A stretch of DNA of 64,000 nucleotides from Aurelia coerulea. Taxonomy: Eukaryota > Cnidaria > Scyphozoa > Semaeostomeae > Ulmaridae. Shown here piece by piece: positions 47,001-55,838 of the stretch. The translations under genes and the position numbers were made by a program. How positions within the stretch are numbered: the stretch's first letter is position 1; the number at the start of each line of letters is the position of its first letter. The notes under the pieces were generated by a model that had not been told where the DNA came from, did not search any database, and worked only from the letters and a program-made list of their open reading frames with translations. The stretch spans positions 5,603,501-5,667,500 of the forward strand of contig CM076961.1 of assembly GCA_039566865.1 (NCBI GenBank), read 5' to 3'.

Positions 47001-50000
47001 TAGGTTCTAAATCTTTAAAACGGTGGATGTAAAATTATATGCCCTATTTCTTTAAACTAAGCGGCTCCGAAGAAACTTTATCAAAAAAATGTTAATATTT
47101 TCAGAATTAGAGTGTTTTTCTTCTTTTCTAAGAATTCAAGAAAAAAATTTTTAAAATCTTAAAACCATTGTTACGTCTAACTTTGTTGATAAAACATGAA
47201 ATACTTTTAAAGAAAACCATAGTTTTTGAATGTCTACAATGTGGTAGCAAGCAAAAGTCTGTCACTCTTCTAGTTTACGATTTAGAAATTTGATGACGTC
47301 ACATCCTCAAATGAGTTGAAATATAAAACACACAGTAATTTCGAAAGAATGGAAGATTTCTGAACAGTCCAACGGTAGAATTATAGATAAGTAGCCAAAA
47401 TTCCTTTCAAGCCTTTCAATTAAACGAAATAGATCATACAATTTTACACCCACCTTTTTACACCGATTTAAAGATTTGGAACTGATGCTGGTCAGCTGTG
47501 ATAAAATTAGAAATAAAAATCCTGGACTGCATAGAAATCATCACATATAGAATAGCATGTCTGCATTAAAGGTGATTTGAAGCGAAAATTGTTATTGATG
47601 CAAATGCATAGTAATGTTGACTAATAAAGACTGTCATTTACACATTTTTGATACCTTGTTTCATTTTCGAGTTATCCACTGTTTTGTATGATTGGCTGAT
47701 GACGTCATTTTGTTTGCTAAAGTAAAGAAAGTATCCAAGGTTGACTTTGTTTCCAAAAGGAAATCGACTCAAAGAACTTTTCTTCAGCTGAAATGCCTTT
47801 CTAAACATCATATCAATTCATGAGACAATTTCTATTACATTTATTCAACTTACCTTAAATGTATCCTGCAACAGGAATCTTTCAAAAATCAGAAACAGCT
47901 ATATTTTCATACATTACAGTAGATATTTGCAAATAAAATGACGTCATCAGCTGGTATTTAGAATCAGTGGATAACTGGAAAAGGAAATGAGATATCAAAG
48001 AAATCTAAACAGGATTCTTTATCATTTGATAGTGCCGTTCATTTCCATCCATGACATTTTCGCTTCAGATCACCTTTAACCCTATCCAGAACTCTGGGGA
48101 GACTAGGGGGGGGGGCACAAAGTGCCTCCCCTGGTTTTTCTCAGAATCATAAGTGCTAGAGACTTGAAACTCGGCACAAGTAACAAACATGATAAGGCAA
48201 ACAAAATGATGGGATTTGTTTTTGTTTATGTCACGTGATTAAATGTTGACGTCAGCAAATGCTGCTAATTTAGGTGTAAAACCACATGTACTTTGTCACG
48301 TTGTATCTCCAAATTGATAAAATATATCGATGTGATATTTGAAACATAGAATGATTATATCCTTGCTATTCTTATTTTGAAATTTTTGCTTTGTAACACT
48401 AACATTTTTGCTGATGTCAGCATTCATATATCTTATACGAAAAAAGAGCGATTTTTGTCTAAAATTGATTATAAATTACTTTTAAAAATAGCAAAAAATG
48501 CTAAATATACATAAAAAGACCTGCTGCATCATATAATGTCACTCATTTTTCCAAAAATGAAGCATAACATGGTTTTTTATCAGTACGCATGCGCAACAAC
48601 CAATTGTTGATGACATCATCAAAAATCAATAAACTATAAATCAAATGAAAGCTTGTTTCAAGACGAGTTCAGCAATGTTTGTTTCATTGTCATAGAGCCA
48701 GTGGTTCCAAAGCTATGACTTAAAAGGTATTTATTTTGCAGAGCACTCAATTTAAAAGCATGTGTTGACCCCTGGAGTCAGTGTCAAAAATTTTTGAAAT
48801 TGACATGAAAAGATGTCTCATAGATAGAAACTAAAAGTCACAAGAAAGCTAGACTATTCTAGAGATACTCGATGAGCTGCGTGGAAAAGTTTACTAGGGG
48901 GGTCTTTGTGCCCCCCCCCCCAGTCTGGATAGGGTTAAGAATCATAAACAGGCTTTAATGACTTGAGCTTTAAATTGATAACCAAATATAGACTGATGAT
49001 ATTCGTCTCAGTTTTGCTCCATTGAATTGAATTATCATTTACTGTTATACTTACAGTCATTCTGCTAAAACTTTTTTGAAGCGGAATGGGTATTGTTGGG
49101 GGCAGGGGTATCATTGGGGGGAATGTAGCGAAAACAAGGTCTCATGTAAGAAGTCGAAATCAAATACAGGATGCTCACAAGTAAGGGCTGACAATAGCAT
49201 CATTGCCTGATCTCTTCATGATTTTGATCAGCTCACTACAATGTTGATTATTCAGATGTCATCCTTTTTGTGAATTGCTTTCTTTCTCATCTGAAAGAGG
49301 AAAATAGAAACTGCACTAGGTTGGTCTGAAAGAGTTTGAATCAATAGCAGCACCTGGCTTGCAAAAGCAAACTTTATGTTCCTACCTCTCGTAAATGCTT
49401 CCACAATTTTTTTGAATCAGTGACAAATGTTCATCAGTATGGTACACCGCAAGCCACAAAAAATGACATTTTCTTAACTCGAACAAATACTTTGAAATAG
49501 GTCTGTGCGTTTCTTTGGTGCTAAATCTTGGAACAACATTCCAGTTGATATGAAAAGATCATCATCTGCTTTCAGTTTTTGTAAAAGCTCAAAGCCTTTT
49601 TATTGTGAAGAACTATCAAAGTTGATCCTAAAGTGATAAATATCGCTCTGATCACTTGATAAATGATCAAATAAGATTCAAAACCATCTTCAAAAAAGGG
49701 GTGCTCTCTCCCCGATTAGTTTATCAATTGGGAGAGCTCCTCCTAAAGAAATTCCCCTGCATGAAGCATCTTCTGTAATTTTTATGTATTGTATGTTATT
49801 ATAAGTATGTTTATGTAATTTGTAGTCATTGTGTGCAATTAGTGTTTTTAGTAAGTTATTGTACATAGAGGAATTTCAAAATATATGAACTGAACTGAAC
49901 TGAACTGAACCGAACCAAACCAAACCAAACTGAACTATCTCCTATTTCGGATAGTTTTAGGATTCTAGAATCTAAAGTGAAAAGCTGCAATCAATCCTTC

Positions 50001-51417
50001 ATTTAGTTTTTGAAAATGTAAAAAACAGAAGTTCTTCCTATGGTGCTAGAAAGAGCATTCACAGGTTAGGATGGCCCTCAAATCTATGTAAGTTGCTATT
50101 CATGCTTTGTTGTTTTTGTGTGAAGTCTACTGGGGTAAAATACCCTCTTAGCCTTGTTTCACATTCTTGTGTAACTGTTTCAAAACAAAGTGCGAACATT
50201 ACAAGGGTTTCATTTTGCGAGATTGCAAATCAAAAGTTTGCGGCTTTCAACCGTTGTTATTAAAATGAAAGAAAAGTCAGCTAAAAATTAATGAAAATTT
50301 AATGAGAAACAAAGCAAAAAGACTAATAACTGTATGTACTGTATGTGAACTACTGTAAGCCATTGCTAAATCATTCTGCACAAAGCAGTTGATAACAAAC
50401 TCTCTGAAAAATGTTGAGATCCACAACAACTTCTTGCCACATAGCTAGCAGTGTATCCACTAAGGACGGGGGTTGTGATTTTGCTTTCCTTCCCAAACTC
50501 TACCAGATTTGGACGCTCGATCCAACCCTCTTTCCTCAGAAATAAAAAGGTCTATTGCCAAAAATACCCCTGCCCAAAATTGGCAGAGAAACCCCTCTCT
50601 GTGCATTAAAAAGCCTTTTTCAAAAGAAAGGAAACAATGAAACTAAAGTAAGAAAACAACACAAGACGATGGATATGAATGAACCTTAATTTTGAGTAAA
50701 TAAAGCACGGTGACAAAGGTGATAGTTTGAGGCGTAAGTTTAAAAAATCAACACAAGTCTAATCGCCCTCGGAGACTCATTCATTGAAAAACAGGCCAGA
50801 CTCTGCATTCTTTGCTTCTTGCGCAGAGAAGTGCACAGATGAAAACAATAGAAGAGCAAAAGGTTCTATTGTTTTCTTGAAAACTGCGCAGAGAATATGT
50901 TCTCAGGCTCCGTGAACAACAAAGAATGCAGTCTGGAAAACTGGATTTTTTGTATTTGTCTCCCATTTACGAGACCTGAAATCAATGATTATCATAGATT
51001 AGTCTCCTGTTCAGGGGGCAGGTCTACAGTACAGTTCGGGTGAGTTTCTCTCGCTAAATTAACATAATAATGGCTTCTAAAAATGTTTCAAGGAAATGAA
51101 CTGTAATAATTTTAAGGCCTAGAGGCCCATTTATAAAATATAAAATCGTGGCCCGCCCGATTTTTTGCGCAGTTCTGATGAGAATAAAATTATAATTTTA
51201 ACTTAATTTTAGGCCTTGTTGGCCTATATGGCCTGAACTGAAGTATTAAAACAAGAAGAACACAACAAAATAGTAACTATAAAGTAGTATAACAATACTC
51301 TAGAAATTTGCATGGGGAGGAATTTCTTACAGAGGAGGTCTCTCAGTAGGTAAACATTCTTAATAACAACAAAAGTAAATCCTACCTCTTGCAATTGTGT
51401 GCAGGTGCAGCAGCCAT
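34891..51417 (-). CDS. TDG: Thymine-DNA glycosylase (complete spliced CDS, 227 aa)
   Basis: Exons on the minus strand: 51417-51386, 46970-46841, 39492-39423, 37879-37747, 37404-37322, 36540-36467, 35052-34891. All six junctions have AG/GT sites and agree in phase, giving 684 bases. TDG/MUG enzymes remove thymine or uracil from G mismatches and, in animals, oxidised 5-methylcytosine during base excision repair and demethylation. Catalytic motif GINPG has the key Asn at residue 58. KGHHY (His69) aligns with human His151. GMTNIVERTT (Asn108) aligns with the human Asn191 pocket. VMPSTSGR is the DNA-intercalating loop with Arg185. Human TDG has 410 residues; this protein is little more than the catalytic core, with a short tail and no obvious C-terminal SUMO site. 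Ser63 stands where human TDG has Ala145, as in bacterial Mug. It is convergent with the FAM194 gene and head-to-head with the PAN/AbfB gene. Confidence 0.88.
35640..36360. mobile_element. Foldback element with 27-bp internal tandem repeat
   Basis: Inverted ends actcagtaggattctccgag and ctcggaaattctactgagt. Three to four 27-base units (ctatagacccttttacttct...) lie at 35674-35779. A partial interior copy lies at 50150-50480. It sits in TDG intron 6. Confidence 0.6.
36467..36540 (-). CDS. TDG: TDG exon 6
   Basis: Acceptor ctattttcag and donor gtaagt. It encodes G plus IYETFSKKKCQVGLQKD and TYPGTDS, equivalent to the human IYEIF...FGLQ segment. Confidence 0.88.
37322..37404 (-). CDS. TDG: TDG exon 5
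   Basis: Acceptor ttttcttatag and donor gttagt. It encodes QEVKDGVNEMTRKVKETNP and then IIVCFNGK, the strand and FNGK motif of the TDG fold. Confidence 0.9.
37747..37879 (-). CDS. TDG: TDG exon 4
   Basis: Acceptor tattttgtag and donor gtgagt. It completes Trp78, then encodes PCLFESGLITEKL, GMTNIVERTTRAASDLS and part of Lys122. Confidence 0.92.
38488..38715 (+). mobile_element. tRNA-derived SINE
   Basis: Pol III box A (tggctcagtgg, 38497-38507) and a perfect box B (ggttcgagtcc, 38539-38549) have correct spacing. The anticodon-like loop ctgaagg is Phe-like. The cloverleaf does not close: the acceptor and T stems compete for the same bases. An unrelated 150-base body follows, so this is a SINE head rather than a tRNA gene. 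It abuts the mariner-like MITE at 38720. Confidence 0.65.
38720..39319. mobile_element. Mariner-like MITE (TACAGGGTGTCCC)
   Basis: Ends tacagggtgtcccaaaaaaa and tttttttgggacaccctgta, TA on both sides, and a largely palindromic interior. It lies about 100 bases from TDG exon 3. Confidence 0.85.
39423..39492 (-). CDS. TDG: TDG exon 3 (catalytic motif)
   Basis: Acceptor ggttatcag and donor gtgagt; phase 0 in, phase 1 out. It encodes VGINPGLMSAHKGHHYCG and then QNNHF, followed by the first base of the conserved Trp. The catalytic Asn is here. Confidence 0.92.
39914..40170. repeat. G/C-run-bounded insertion
   Basis: A C run at 39914 and gggcggggggtcaggg at the right end frame a GC-richer segment, inserted in the partial MITE copy that spans 39635-40437. 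Confidence 0.45.
40452..40617. mobile_element. Degraded foldback element (TAGACACTGCTGG family)
   Basis: The left arm ctagacactgctggtgtgcc matches the arms of the intact palindrome at 62684. The right arm is diverged. Confidence 0.5.
41311..42996 (-). CDS. LINE ORF, 3' part: reverse transcriptase palm and C-terminus
   Basis: Valid sequence begins after the frameshift, at about residue 39 of this frame (SLLSITHTIFKAFD). RT motifs seen: YLDISKAFDRVWH at 63, AGVPQGSILGPLF at 120 and FADDTSLF at 151, so the catalytic Asp residues are intact. The C-terminal region contains RWNRRLTLFYKFVNNLSPEY and a Cys-His-like end with GIEDTEHFLLLC. The stop is at 41311. Confidence 0.88.
   Translation of the reverse strand: MGKYLKNSYMTLFTRILNHMNCLTQINQVFVQETRQSTSLLSITHTIFKAFDCNPPLDVRSVYLDISKAFDRVWHDGLIYKLKRCGVSGQLLFLIQSFLTDRKQRTVLNGQSSNWGDISAGVPQGSILGPLFFLVYINDLAVGLKCSVKLFADDTSLFTVVEDSNTAANDMNHDLDLISQWAHTWRMSFNPDLQKQAVEIKFSTKKIELDHPVILFKSIPAKKVDEHKHLGIILDSKLSFSSHIKSAISKTRKGIGWLKYLSKYLPRHTLSELYKLYVRPHLDYGDVIYHIPAKVCDFSGNIVLPNLMEKLESVQYSAALAVTGTWRGTSREKLYTDLGWESLSSRRWNRRLTLFYKFVNNLSPEYTVDPIPPLHQSQYRLRDQDAIGRLKARTGKFKSSFYPNCLSEWNKLEPELRHAPSVAVFKKKLLSIIRPPAKSVFGIHDPKGLSYLTQLRVGLSKLNFHKFKHNFRDTINPMCPTSDGIEDTEHFLLLCPSFDVQRQDLLAGIVESLRPVVQIADLSNDALTQLLLYGDHDLSNDLNRSILELTLRFIHETGRFD
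42851..45037 (-). CDS. LINE ORF, 5' part: 2A-like motif, AP endonuclease, RT N-terminus
   Basis: 728 codons. Residues 25-60 and 110-135 are hydrophobic. Residues 144-151 are DIEINPGP, a 2A-like ribosome-skipping signature. The endonuclease follows from about 155 (FCTWNLNSIT), with Glu191 in GIVETHLD, ITGDFN at 298-303 and CIDLIFTDQ near 348. The usual SDH box is replaced by EQCHHQI near 371. RT starts near residue 640 with GNYRPISLLPIFGKILEKLI. The frame is lost at the 42878-42880 shift and ends a few codons later. Confidence 0.88.
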   Translation of the reverse strand: MRATIGCFHVSIQKSSPLKKSVKPFSILFQILKLFWFCYCFIAISIFVLPFTLAIQFLSVHSVATQSCFLPLFARVHHFAKTVLYTTIELFKRIPLGVISFVRYKHAAVRQFLFLYAYFYIGCMTCYILHTQWLVFKTLLLSGDIEINPGPETLDFCTWNLNSITAHDFLRVSLMEAYNSVYNYDLIGIVETHLDTTVDEEKLALNGYTFIKNNHPQNVKRGGVGLYIKDSLPSKNRSDLVTLPECIVYEIQLNRKKYFYAVIYRSPSQGPEEFDNFTINFELMLSKMHAENPFCVIITGDFNCRSTQWWENDIENNEGKLFEPITADNGLHQLISEPTHLMGDSKSCIDLIFTDQPNLIIESGVHPSLHEQCHHQIVYGKLSVSNIALPPYSRKIWYHDKADFVAIRKSIEMFAWQDQLDNMTCPNEQVELLNEVLLNIFSNFIPNKVKTIRPRQAPWITQAIKNFLRKKNRAYKSFVRNGRPNDKLEGIQKMISEGARLIEEAKRNYFLKAGKTLANPGTSSKTYWTLINTVLNKVKIPMIPPLLENGLFVTDLTEKAHIFNDYFILQCTTIDTGSEIPQDTPVTATLISDFVISEEKILNIIRSLNPNKAHGWDEISVRMIKLSDISLVLPLKIIFTNCLRRGLFPEIWKYANVVPVHKKNEKNLKGNYRPISLLPIFGKILEKLIYDSLYSHLESHELLNPNQSGFRPGDSTVNQFTLNNTYHI
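44585..44608 (-). other. 2A-like peptide coding site in LINE ORF
   Basis: Codons for D-I-E-I-N-P-G-P, preceded by LLLSG. The D-x-E-x-N-P-G-P consensus causes ribosome skipping between the last Gly and Pro in known 2A peptides. Skipping would free a 150-residue leader from the endonuclease-RT protein. Confidence 0.8.
45179..46730. mobile_element. Foldback MITE with nested insertion
   Basis: About 110-base inverted ends (aagagcctgtttatactatg at left, its inverse at right). The nested element is at 45298-46414. TDG exon 2 starts about 110 bases beyond its right end. Confidence 0.7.
45298..46414. mobile_element. Long mariner-like MITE (TACAGCGTGTCCC), nested
   Basis: Left end tacagcgtgtcccaaaaaat and right end tgggacatcctgta, about 1.1 kb. 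It has small spurious ORFs but no transposase was recognised. Confidence 0.6.
46841..46970 (-). CDS. TDG: TDG exon 2
   Basis: Acceptor gatttttag and donor gtatgt. It encodes a Lys-rich stretch, then FHGTPLEEILQKKLPDHL and APNLDILF. This is the segment that precedes the catalytic motif in all TDGs. Confidence 0.88.
46997..47489. mobile_element. Second intact copy of the 1302-1820 MITE family
   Basis: Ends ggcataggttctaaatcttt and aaagatttggaactgatgct. Perfect 9-bp duplication ggtcagctg at 46988-46996 and 47490-47498. Confidence 0.85.
47567..48078. mobile_element. AAAGGTG-family mariner-like MITE
   Basis: Ends taaaggtgatttgaagcg and cgcttcagatcaccttta. Two TGACGTCA sites lie at 47700 and 47939. 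Confidence 0.8.
48076..48938. mobile_element. piggyBac-like MITE
   Basis: Ends ttaaccctatccagac-type and gtctggatagggttaa, TTAA on both sides. It is inserted in the TTAA formed by the right end of the preceding MITE. Confidence 0.85.
49310..49926 (+). pseudogene. Decayed LINE tail with pentanucleotide end
   Basis: Broken frames match the 10850 element (text around caacattccagttgatatg aligns with its WNDILVDIK region). The 3' UTR has ggggtgctctctccccgatt and it ends in a (GAACT/GAACC)n run at 49888-49926. Confidence 0.65.
51386..51417 (-). CDS. TDG: TDG exon 1 (start codon)
   Basis: ATG at 51417 with G at +4. It encodes MAAAPAHNCK plus two bases before donor gtagga. The phase fits the next exon exactly (AG plus T gives Ser). 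The same frame is open further upstream through a C-rich tract, so an earlier Met cannot be excluded. Confidence 0.6.
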
Positions 51418-51963
51418 TGAAGAAACAAAAACAATAAACAATATATAGGTTTGAATCAGATTTTGTTGCTGTTGCTGTTGTGTTTTTTCGAAGCAAATTG
51501 CAGGGATACAAGGGACATTATGTATTTCTTTGGATTTTTCAACTTTAGCCGAAATAATCAGTGGGGGGGGGGGGGGGGGGCTCGCACTGGCCAGTCGGGC
51601 TACCGGGCTGGGGCCCTCATCAGCAAGGGCTCTGTTGGGCCCCTTATATACTTCAAAAATTAACTTTGTACAAGTTGGAGTTGCAAAGTAACCAAATGAA
51701 AGCAACGAAAGTGGTTATGAGGGCCTGTAATTCTTTCAACAGTGATTTTTTAGTTATCTGGCAATAAAACATGTCCAAAGAGTGCAACTGGGCCCCGATT
51801 AACGACTGAATGATTTTCGACTGGCACTGGCAGTCGAACCAGTTCTGGGAAATCTGCAAATGTAGAACATGGAGTGCCTCAGGCCTAAGGGGCCCAATAG
51901 AAACATGGTCGAGGTTCGAGGAACATACGAAGGGGCCCTTCTCATCCTCTGGCCCTTGCCACA

Positions 51964-52425
51964 GAAGCGTCGTGGGTGGGGGGGGCAGGGGGGGCACGTG
52001 CCCCCCCTAGCGTCGGAATTTCGGAAAATTTCGGAAATTTGAGATCCGTTCGGCTTTTTGCTGAAATTTGGGATCTTACAGATTTATTTCGTGCGTTCGT
52101 AGAGTTGGGTAGTTTAAGAAAATTCACTGATGCCATAATTTTTGAGGATACAGAGGAATGTCCCTTTTTTCAAAGACTTTTTTATGGTGGCAAAGTTCAA
52201 AGCAGATAAACGACCGGGGAAGTTATTCCCTAACGCGAGAATCACTTTTTTCTATGCTAATCCTTGTTTTATTGTGGTTGGATTCTCTGCCTATAATCTT
52301 TTCATAAACATACTTCTTGCGTATGTTATGCTCTCAAGCTTCCTTTTTGCAGAAGCGTCGTGGCTGGGGGGCGGCAGGGGGGCACGTGCCCCCCCCTAGC
52401 GTCTGAAATTCGGATATTTGTCGGA
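51964..52425. repeat. Duplicated G-rich hairpin blocks
   Basis: agaagcgtcgtgg followed by a G run and the palindrome ggggcacgtgcccc occurs at about 51964-52020 and again at 52352-52405. The sequence after each copy (ctagcgtc..aatttcgg) is also shared. Confidence 0.7.
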
Positions 52426-52663
52426 AATTCGGATTTTCGTCTATTACTATCATGACCCTATCTACTAATGAATTTTTAACAAGAGGGGCATTTTCCGACA
52501 GTCTGAGGGAGGTCATATAAAAAAAATGTCCTGGGTGTCAGAGCCTTTGTTTGTTGAATACGGTCCGAAGAGAAAATGGCTGGGTATTGGTTGGGTAAGA
52601 ATTTTCCGAGAAAGGTCAAATCTTCTTATAGCACTCGTAAATATGGAATCAAGGGATGTTTTT

Positions 52664-53175
52664 AAGCCAAAGTAAAGGATGTTTCTTCAAAAATGTTCCT
52701 CGTGCTCCGATTTATAGGAGAACTGTCACGCAGCGATCAAAGTTTCCTCGTCGCTAATGGAAGGCATGATATTGGGAGATGCATTCTAAGCCAAAGTAAT
52801 GGATGCTTCTTCAAAAATTTTCCTCGTGCTCTGATTCATAGGATAACTGTTACAAAACGATCAAGGTTTCCTTGTCGCTAAAGGCAAGCATAATATTGGG
52901 AGATGCATTCTAAGCCAAAGTAAAGGATGCTTCTTCGAAAATTTTCCTCATGCTCTGATTCATAGGATAACTGTTACAAAACGATCAAGGTTTCCTTGTC
53001 GCTAAAGGCAAGCATAATATTGGGAGATGCATTCTAAGCCAAAGTAAAGGATCTTTCTTCAAAAATTTTCCTCGCGCTCCAATTTATAGGAGAACTGTCA
53101 CGAAGCTATCAAGGTTTCCTTGTCGCTAATGATAGGCATGATATTGGGAGATGCATTCTCAGCCAAAGTAAAGGG
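52664..53175. repeat. 124-bp minisatellite, four units
   Basis: Units start at 52664, 52788, 52912 and 53036 (aagccaaagta...), each 124 bases, followed by a partial unit at 53160. There is no conserved reading frame and no spacer structure. Confidence 0.9.
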
Positions 53176-53949
53176 CGTAGCCCCAAAAATTTTCCATTTC
53201 AATGCTCCAACCTACTTAATTTACCCTGGCCACGCCACTGATTGTGGCACGCTCTATTCCCATACAGTTATAGCGAACTAATCTGTATTATTGTTTCGAT
53301 TGAATCTGAAAATCATTTTTTGTAACCAAACTGCGCATGCGCATGATGATGTCATTGGTTTGACGTCATCATTCGTCGGAGAATCAGCAAGTTGTGCCCC
53401 CCCCTGTCAATTGGTACCCACGACGCCCCTGCCTTGCCAGCCTGTCCACTTTAAACGATACTTTTTCCTAAATTTGCACTCGATACGCAGCATATTAAAG
53501 ATCCTATTATTTGCAATGATAATTTTCAGATATGGAATAAAAATTGCCACTGTAGAGCAAAGATGAATAAAGAAAGAATGATGGATTGAAGAACATTTAG
53601 CAGATGACTTAACAAGAAGATGACTTGACAAGCTTTCAAGAAAGTAGAGGGCCTGTCCTCAAAATTTTCCAAGGGGAATCATTTTGCTGCATTCCAATTT
53701 TGCCCTTGCCACGGTCACGGCGTAAGTCCCCGCACCAAGTTGTAGCTCGGTGTTCGCGTGCTTAACTTATAGATGCCAATGGATCCAGACTACTGCGGCT
53801 ACTGCTGACGCAGTGGACGCAGTAATCAAATTGTTAGATCCTTGCATATTGTTATTAAGGTCCACGCCTATTTGCAAAAGCCATACCCCTGTATTTCGAA
53901 AAACCTCACCTTGGCAGTAGTCAGAATATTTCCTGGATCCGCCCCTGGA

Positions 53950-54681
53950 TGCTCATAGGTTTATACAGGGTTTGATCTATATAATTGGAGCTTTCATAAA
54001 CAGCCAGTTTCAGTATTGTCCCTTGGCATGGATGTTCCACAACCGTCAACTTTGTCACAAAATTGATAAAATCCAAGAGAGAGCACTAAGAGTTACTTAT
54101 CAGGACTATGAATCCAGTTTTGAGGTTTTAATGGAAAAGGATAGATCAATAACTGTACACCAGAGAAACTTACAGCTTCTCGTGACCGAAATGTACAAGA
54201 CTAAAAATGGCTTTAATCCAGTTTTTATGAAAGAGATTTTTTGTCAAAATGAAAGTCCATATAATCTGAGTAACACCAACGAATTTTCTCTTCCTAGAGT
54301 TAGAACTGTTACTTATGGGTCAGAAACGATTCGTTTCAGAGGCCCGCAAGTCTGGGCTACTGTTCCACAATTTATCAAAGATTCTACATCTCTTGCTGAA
54401 TTTAAAAGAAAAATCAAATCTTGGTCTGGAAAAACCTGCCACTGCCGATTATGTCAAACTTTTGTTCCAAACTTAGGCTTTATCTGATTTTAACTTTGAT
54501 TTATGGTTTTTATACTGAAGGTATTTCAATTTTGTAAATTTATTGTATCTACTATTTTACTACTTTTAACCGTTTACTTATGTATATTTATGTATTTTGT
54601 AATTTTTAGTTGGCCTAGATTAGCTTTAGTATAGCTACTGTATTTATTAGCCAACTTTTAAAGAAATTGATAATGTTCAAT

Positions 54682-54763
<82 letters not shown>

Positions 54764-54776
54764 TAATAATATCAAG
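53950..54776 (+). pseudogene. 5'-truncated LINE with RT C-terminal ORF and (AAT)n tail
   Basis: An open frame of 171 codons (53972-54487) encodes AFINSQFQYCPLAWMFHNRQ, then KIDKIQERALRVTYQDY and FSLPRVRTVTYGSETIRFRG. This is the C-terminal RT region of a common invertebrate LINE family, distinct from the other tails here. A 3' UTR and about 27 ATA/ATT-type triplets (54683-54772) follow. Although open, it lacks the catalytic RT motifs. Confidence 0.8.
54683..54772. repeat. (AAT)n microsatellite
   Basis: Roughly 28 near-perfect triplets forming the 3' end of the LINE at 53950. Confidence 0.9.
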
Positions 54777-55523
54777 AATTGCATTCTTCAATGATAGCTT
54801 GAGAACGTTGATGGCAAAATGCAGCGCATCAATAGACCGATAGACCGTTAGCAATGATTTCAATACAATTTTAAGCCAGTCGAAGGAGCTTGTCTGCAAA
54901 CATTTTTCGAGGGAGTACCTTGCACCGCCAAAAATATTTCGGCTCGCTTCGCTTGCCTTTCTATTGGGCCCCTTTCTGGCCCAATCACCAAGCAACATCA
55001 AAGTTCGGAATCTACATGGAAAGTTGACCTACACTACTCAAAGAGAATGACATACGCAGAGCGAGCGGCAGGGTTCCATCTCGTTACTCCAAGAAACGTT
55101 GTTGACAAAAATGCGGTCTTGAATGTTTTACCACGACTGTACATGCGATTACTCGATTGCTGAATCAGTCCCACATGGGTTCAAAGCATATATACAAACA
55201 ACCTGCCAAATGCCATTCATGAAGCATAAGTACAACCAATGAATATTGAAAAATATGCCAACCAGACGTGAAAACAAATTTTAATCCAAACACCATAGAT
55301 TTGACTGATTGGTAACCTTGGCAACATTGTTATCTATACCTTTGTATGTATGTATCATTTGCCGCAAATGAATTATTCACAAGTTTTACCTGATAGCAAT
55401 AGACGTAATAAAATATGTAAGATTAAAAATAGAAAAGCTTCCCTAAATAATGAAACATGTTTGAATAAGCTACAGTATAACAACAATTAAAGCATATTTT
55501 ACAGAAGACTGTGCTCGAAAAAG

Positions 55524-55838
55524 ATGGAATCTTCCATAGCTCCAATTTTCCTTTGCATTGGCCTGCATTTTTTAATTGGAGAGCTGGCAGCACAGCGGAT
55601 CGAGTTTTTCGTTGAGGATTTTAGAGTTGGTGATACACCTCTGAAGCAAAGTGAAGAGGCATCACCATTGCAATGTACCCATAGATGCCTCAGGGAAGCA
55701 AATTGTAACTCATTGGCATATAAGCTGAAAGGCAACGCCCATAACGTTGTATGCGCCCTGTATAGCTTGGTGATAATTAACTTTCTAACAGAGTCAACGT
55801 CACTTTTAGCTGATAATGGATGGAGTTTGTACGCTAAG
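55524..55838 (+). CDS. PAN/AbfB gene exon 1 (signal peptide, PAN)
   Basis: The ATG at 55524 opens a signal peptide; donor gtgaga at 55839, phase 0 out, 105 codons. Cysteines lie in the pattern CTHRC, CNSLAY and VCALYS. Confidence 0.85.

Larger units (their letters stand above)
51418..55523. other. Intergenic region between divergent TDG and PAN/AbfB genes
   Basis: Should hold both promoters. It contains G runs, duplicated hairpins, the 124-bp minisatellite and the LINE at 53950. No TATA or Inr element stood out. Confidence 0.5.

Noticed and set aside
49055..49120. Upstream TDG exon on the minus strand (Pro-rich, before donor gtaagt)
   Set aside because: In the phase needed for exon 2, it has a stop directly before the donor. 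The exon at 51417-51386 fits in phase instead.
52664..53175. CRISPR-like array
   Set aside because: Units are contiguous 124-base repeats without spacers, in a eukaryotic context.
54615..55001. 128-codon minus ORF with a poly-Ile run
   Set aside because: The Ile run is the translation of the (AAT)n tail of a LINE; not a gene.
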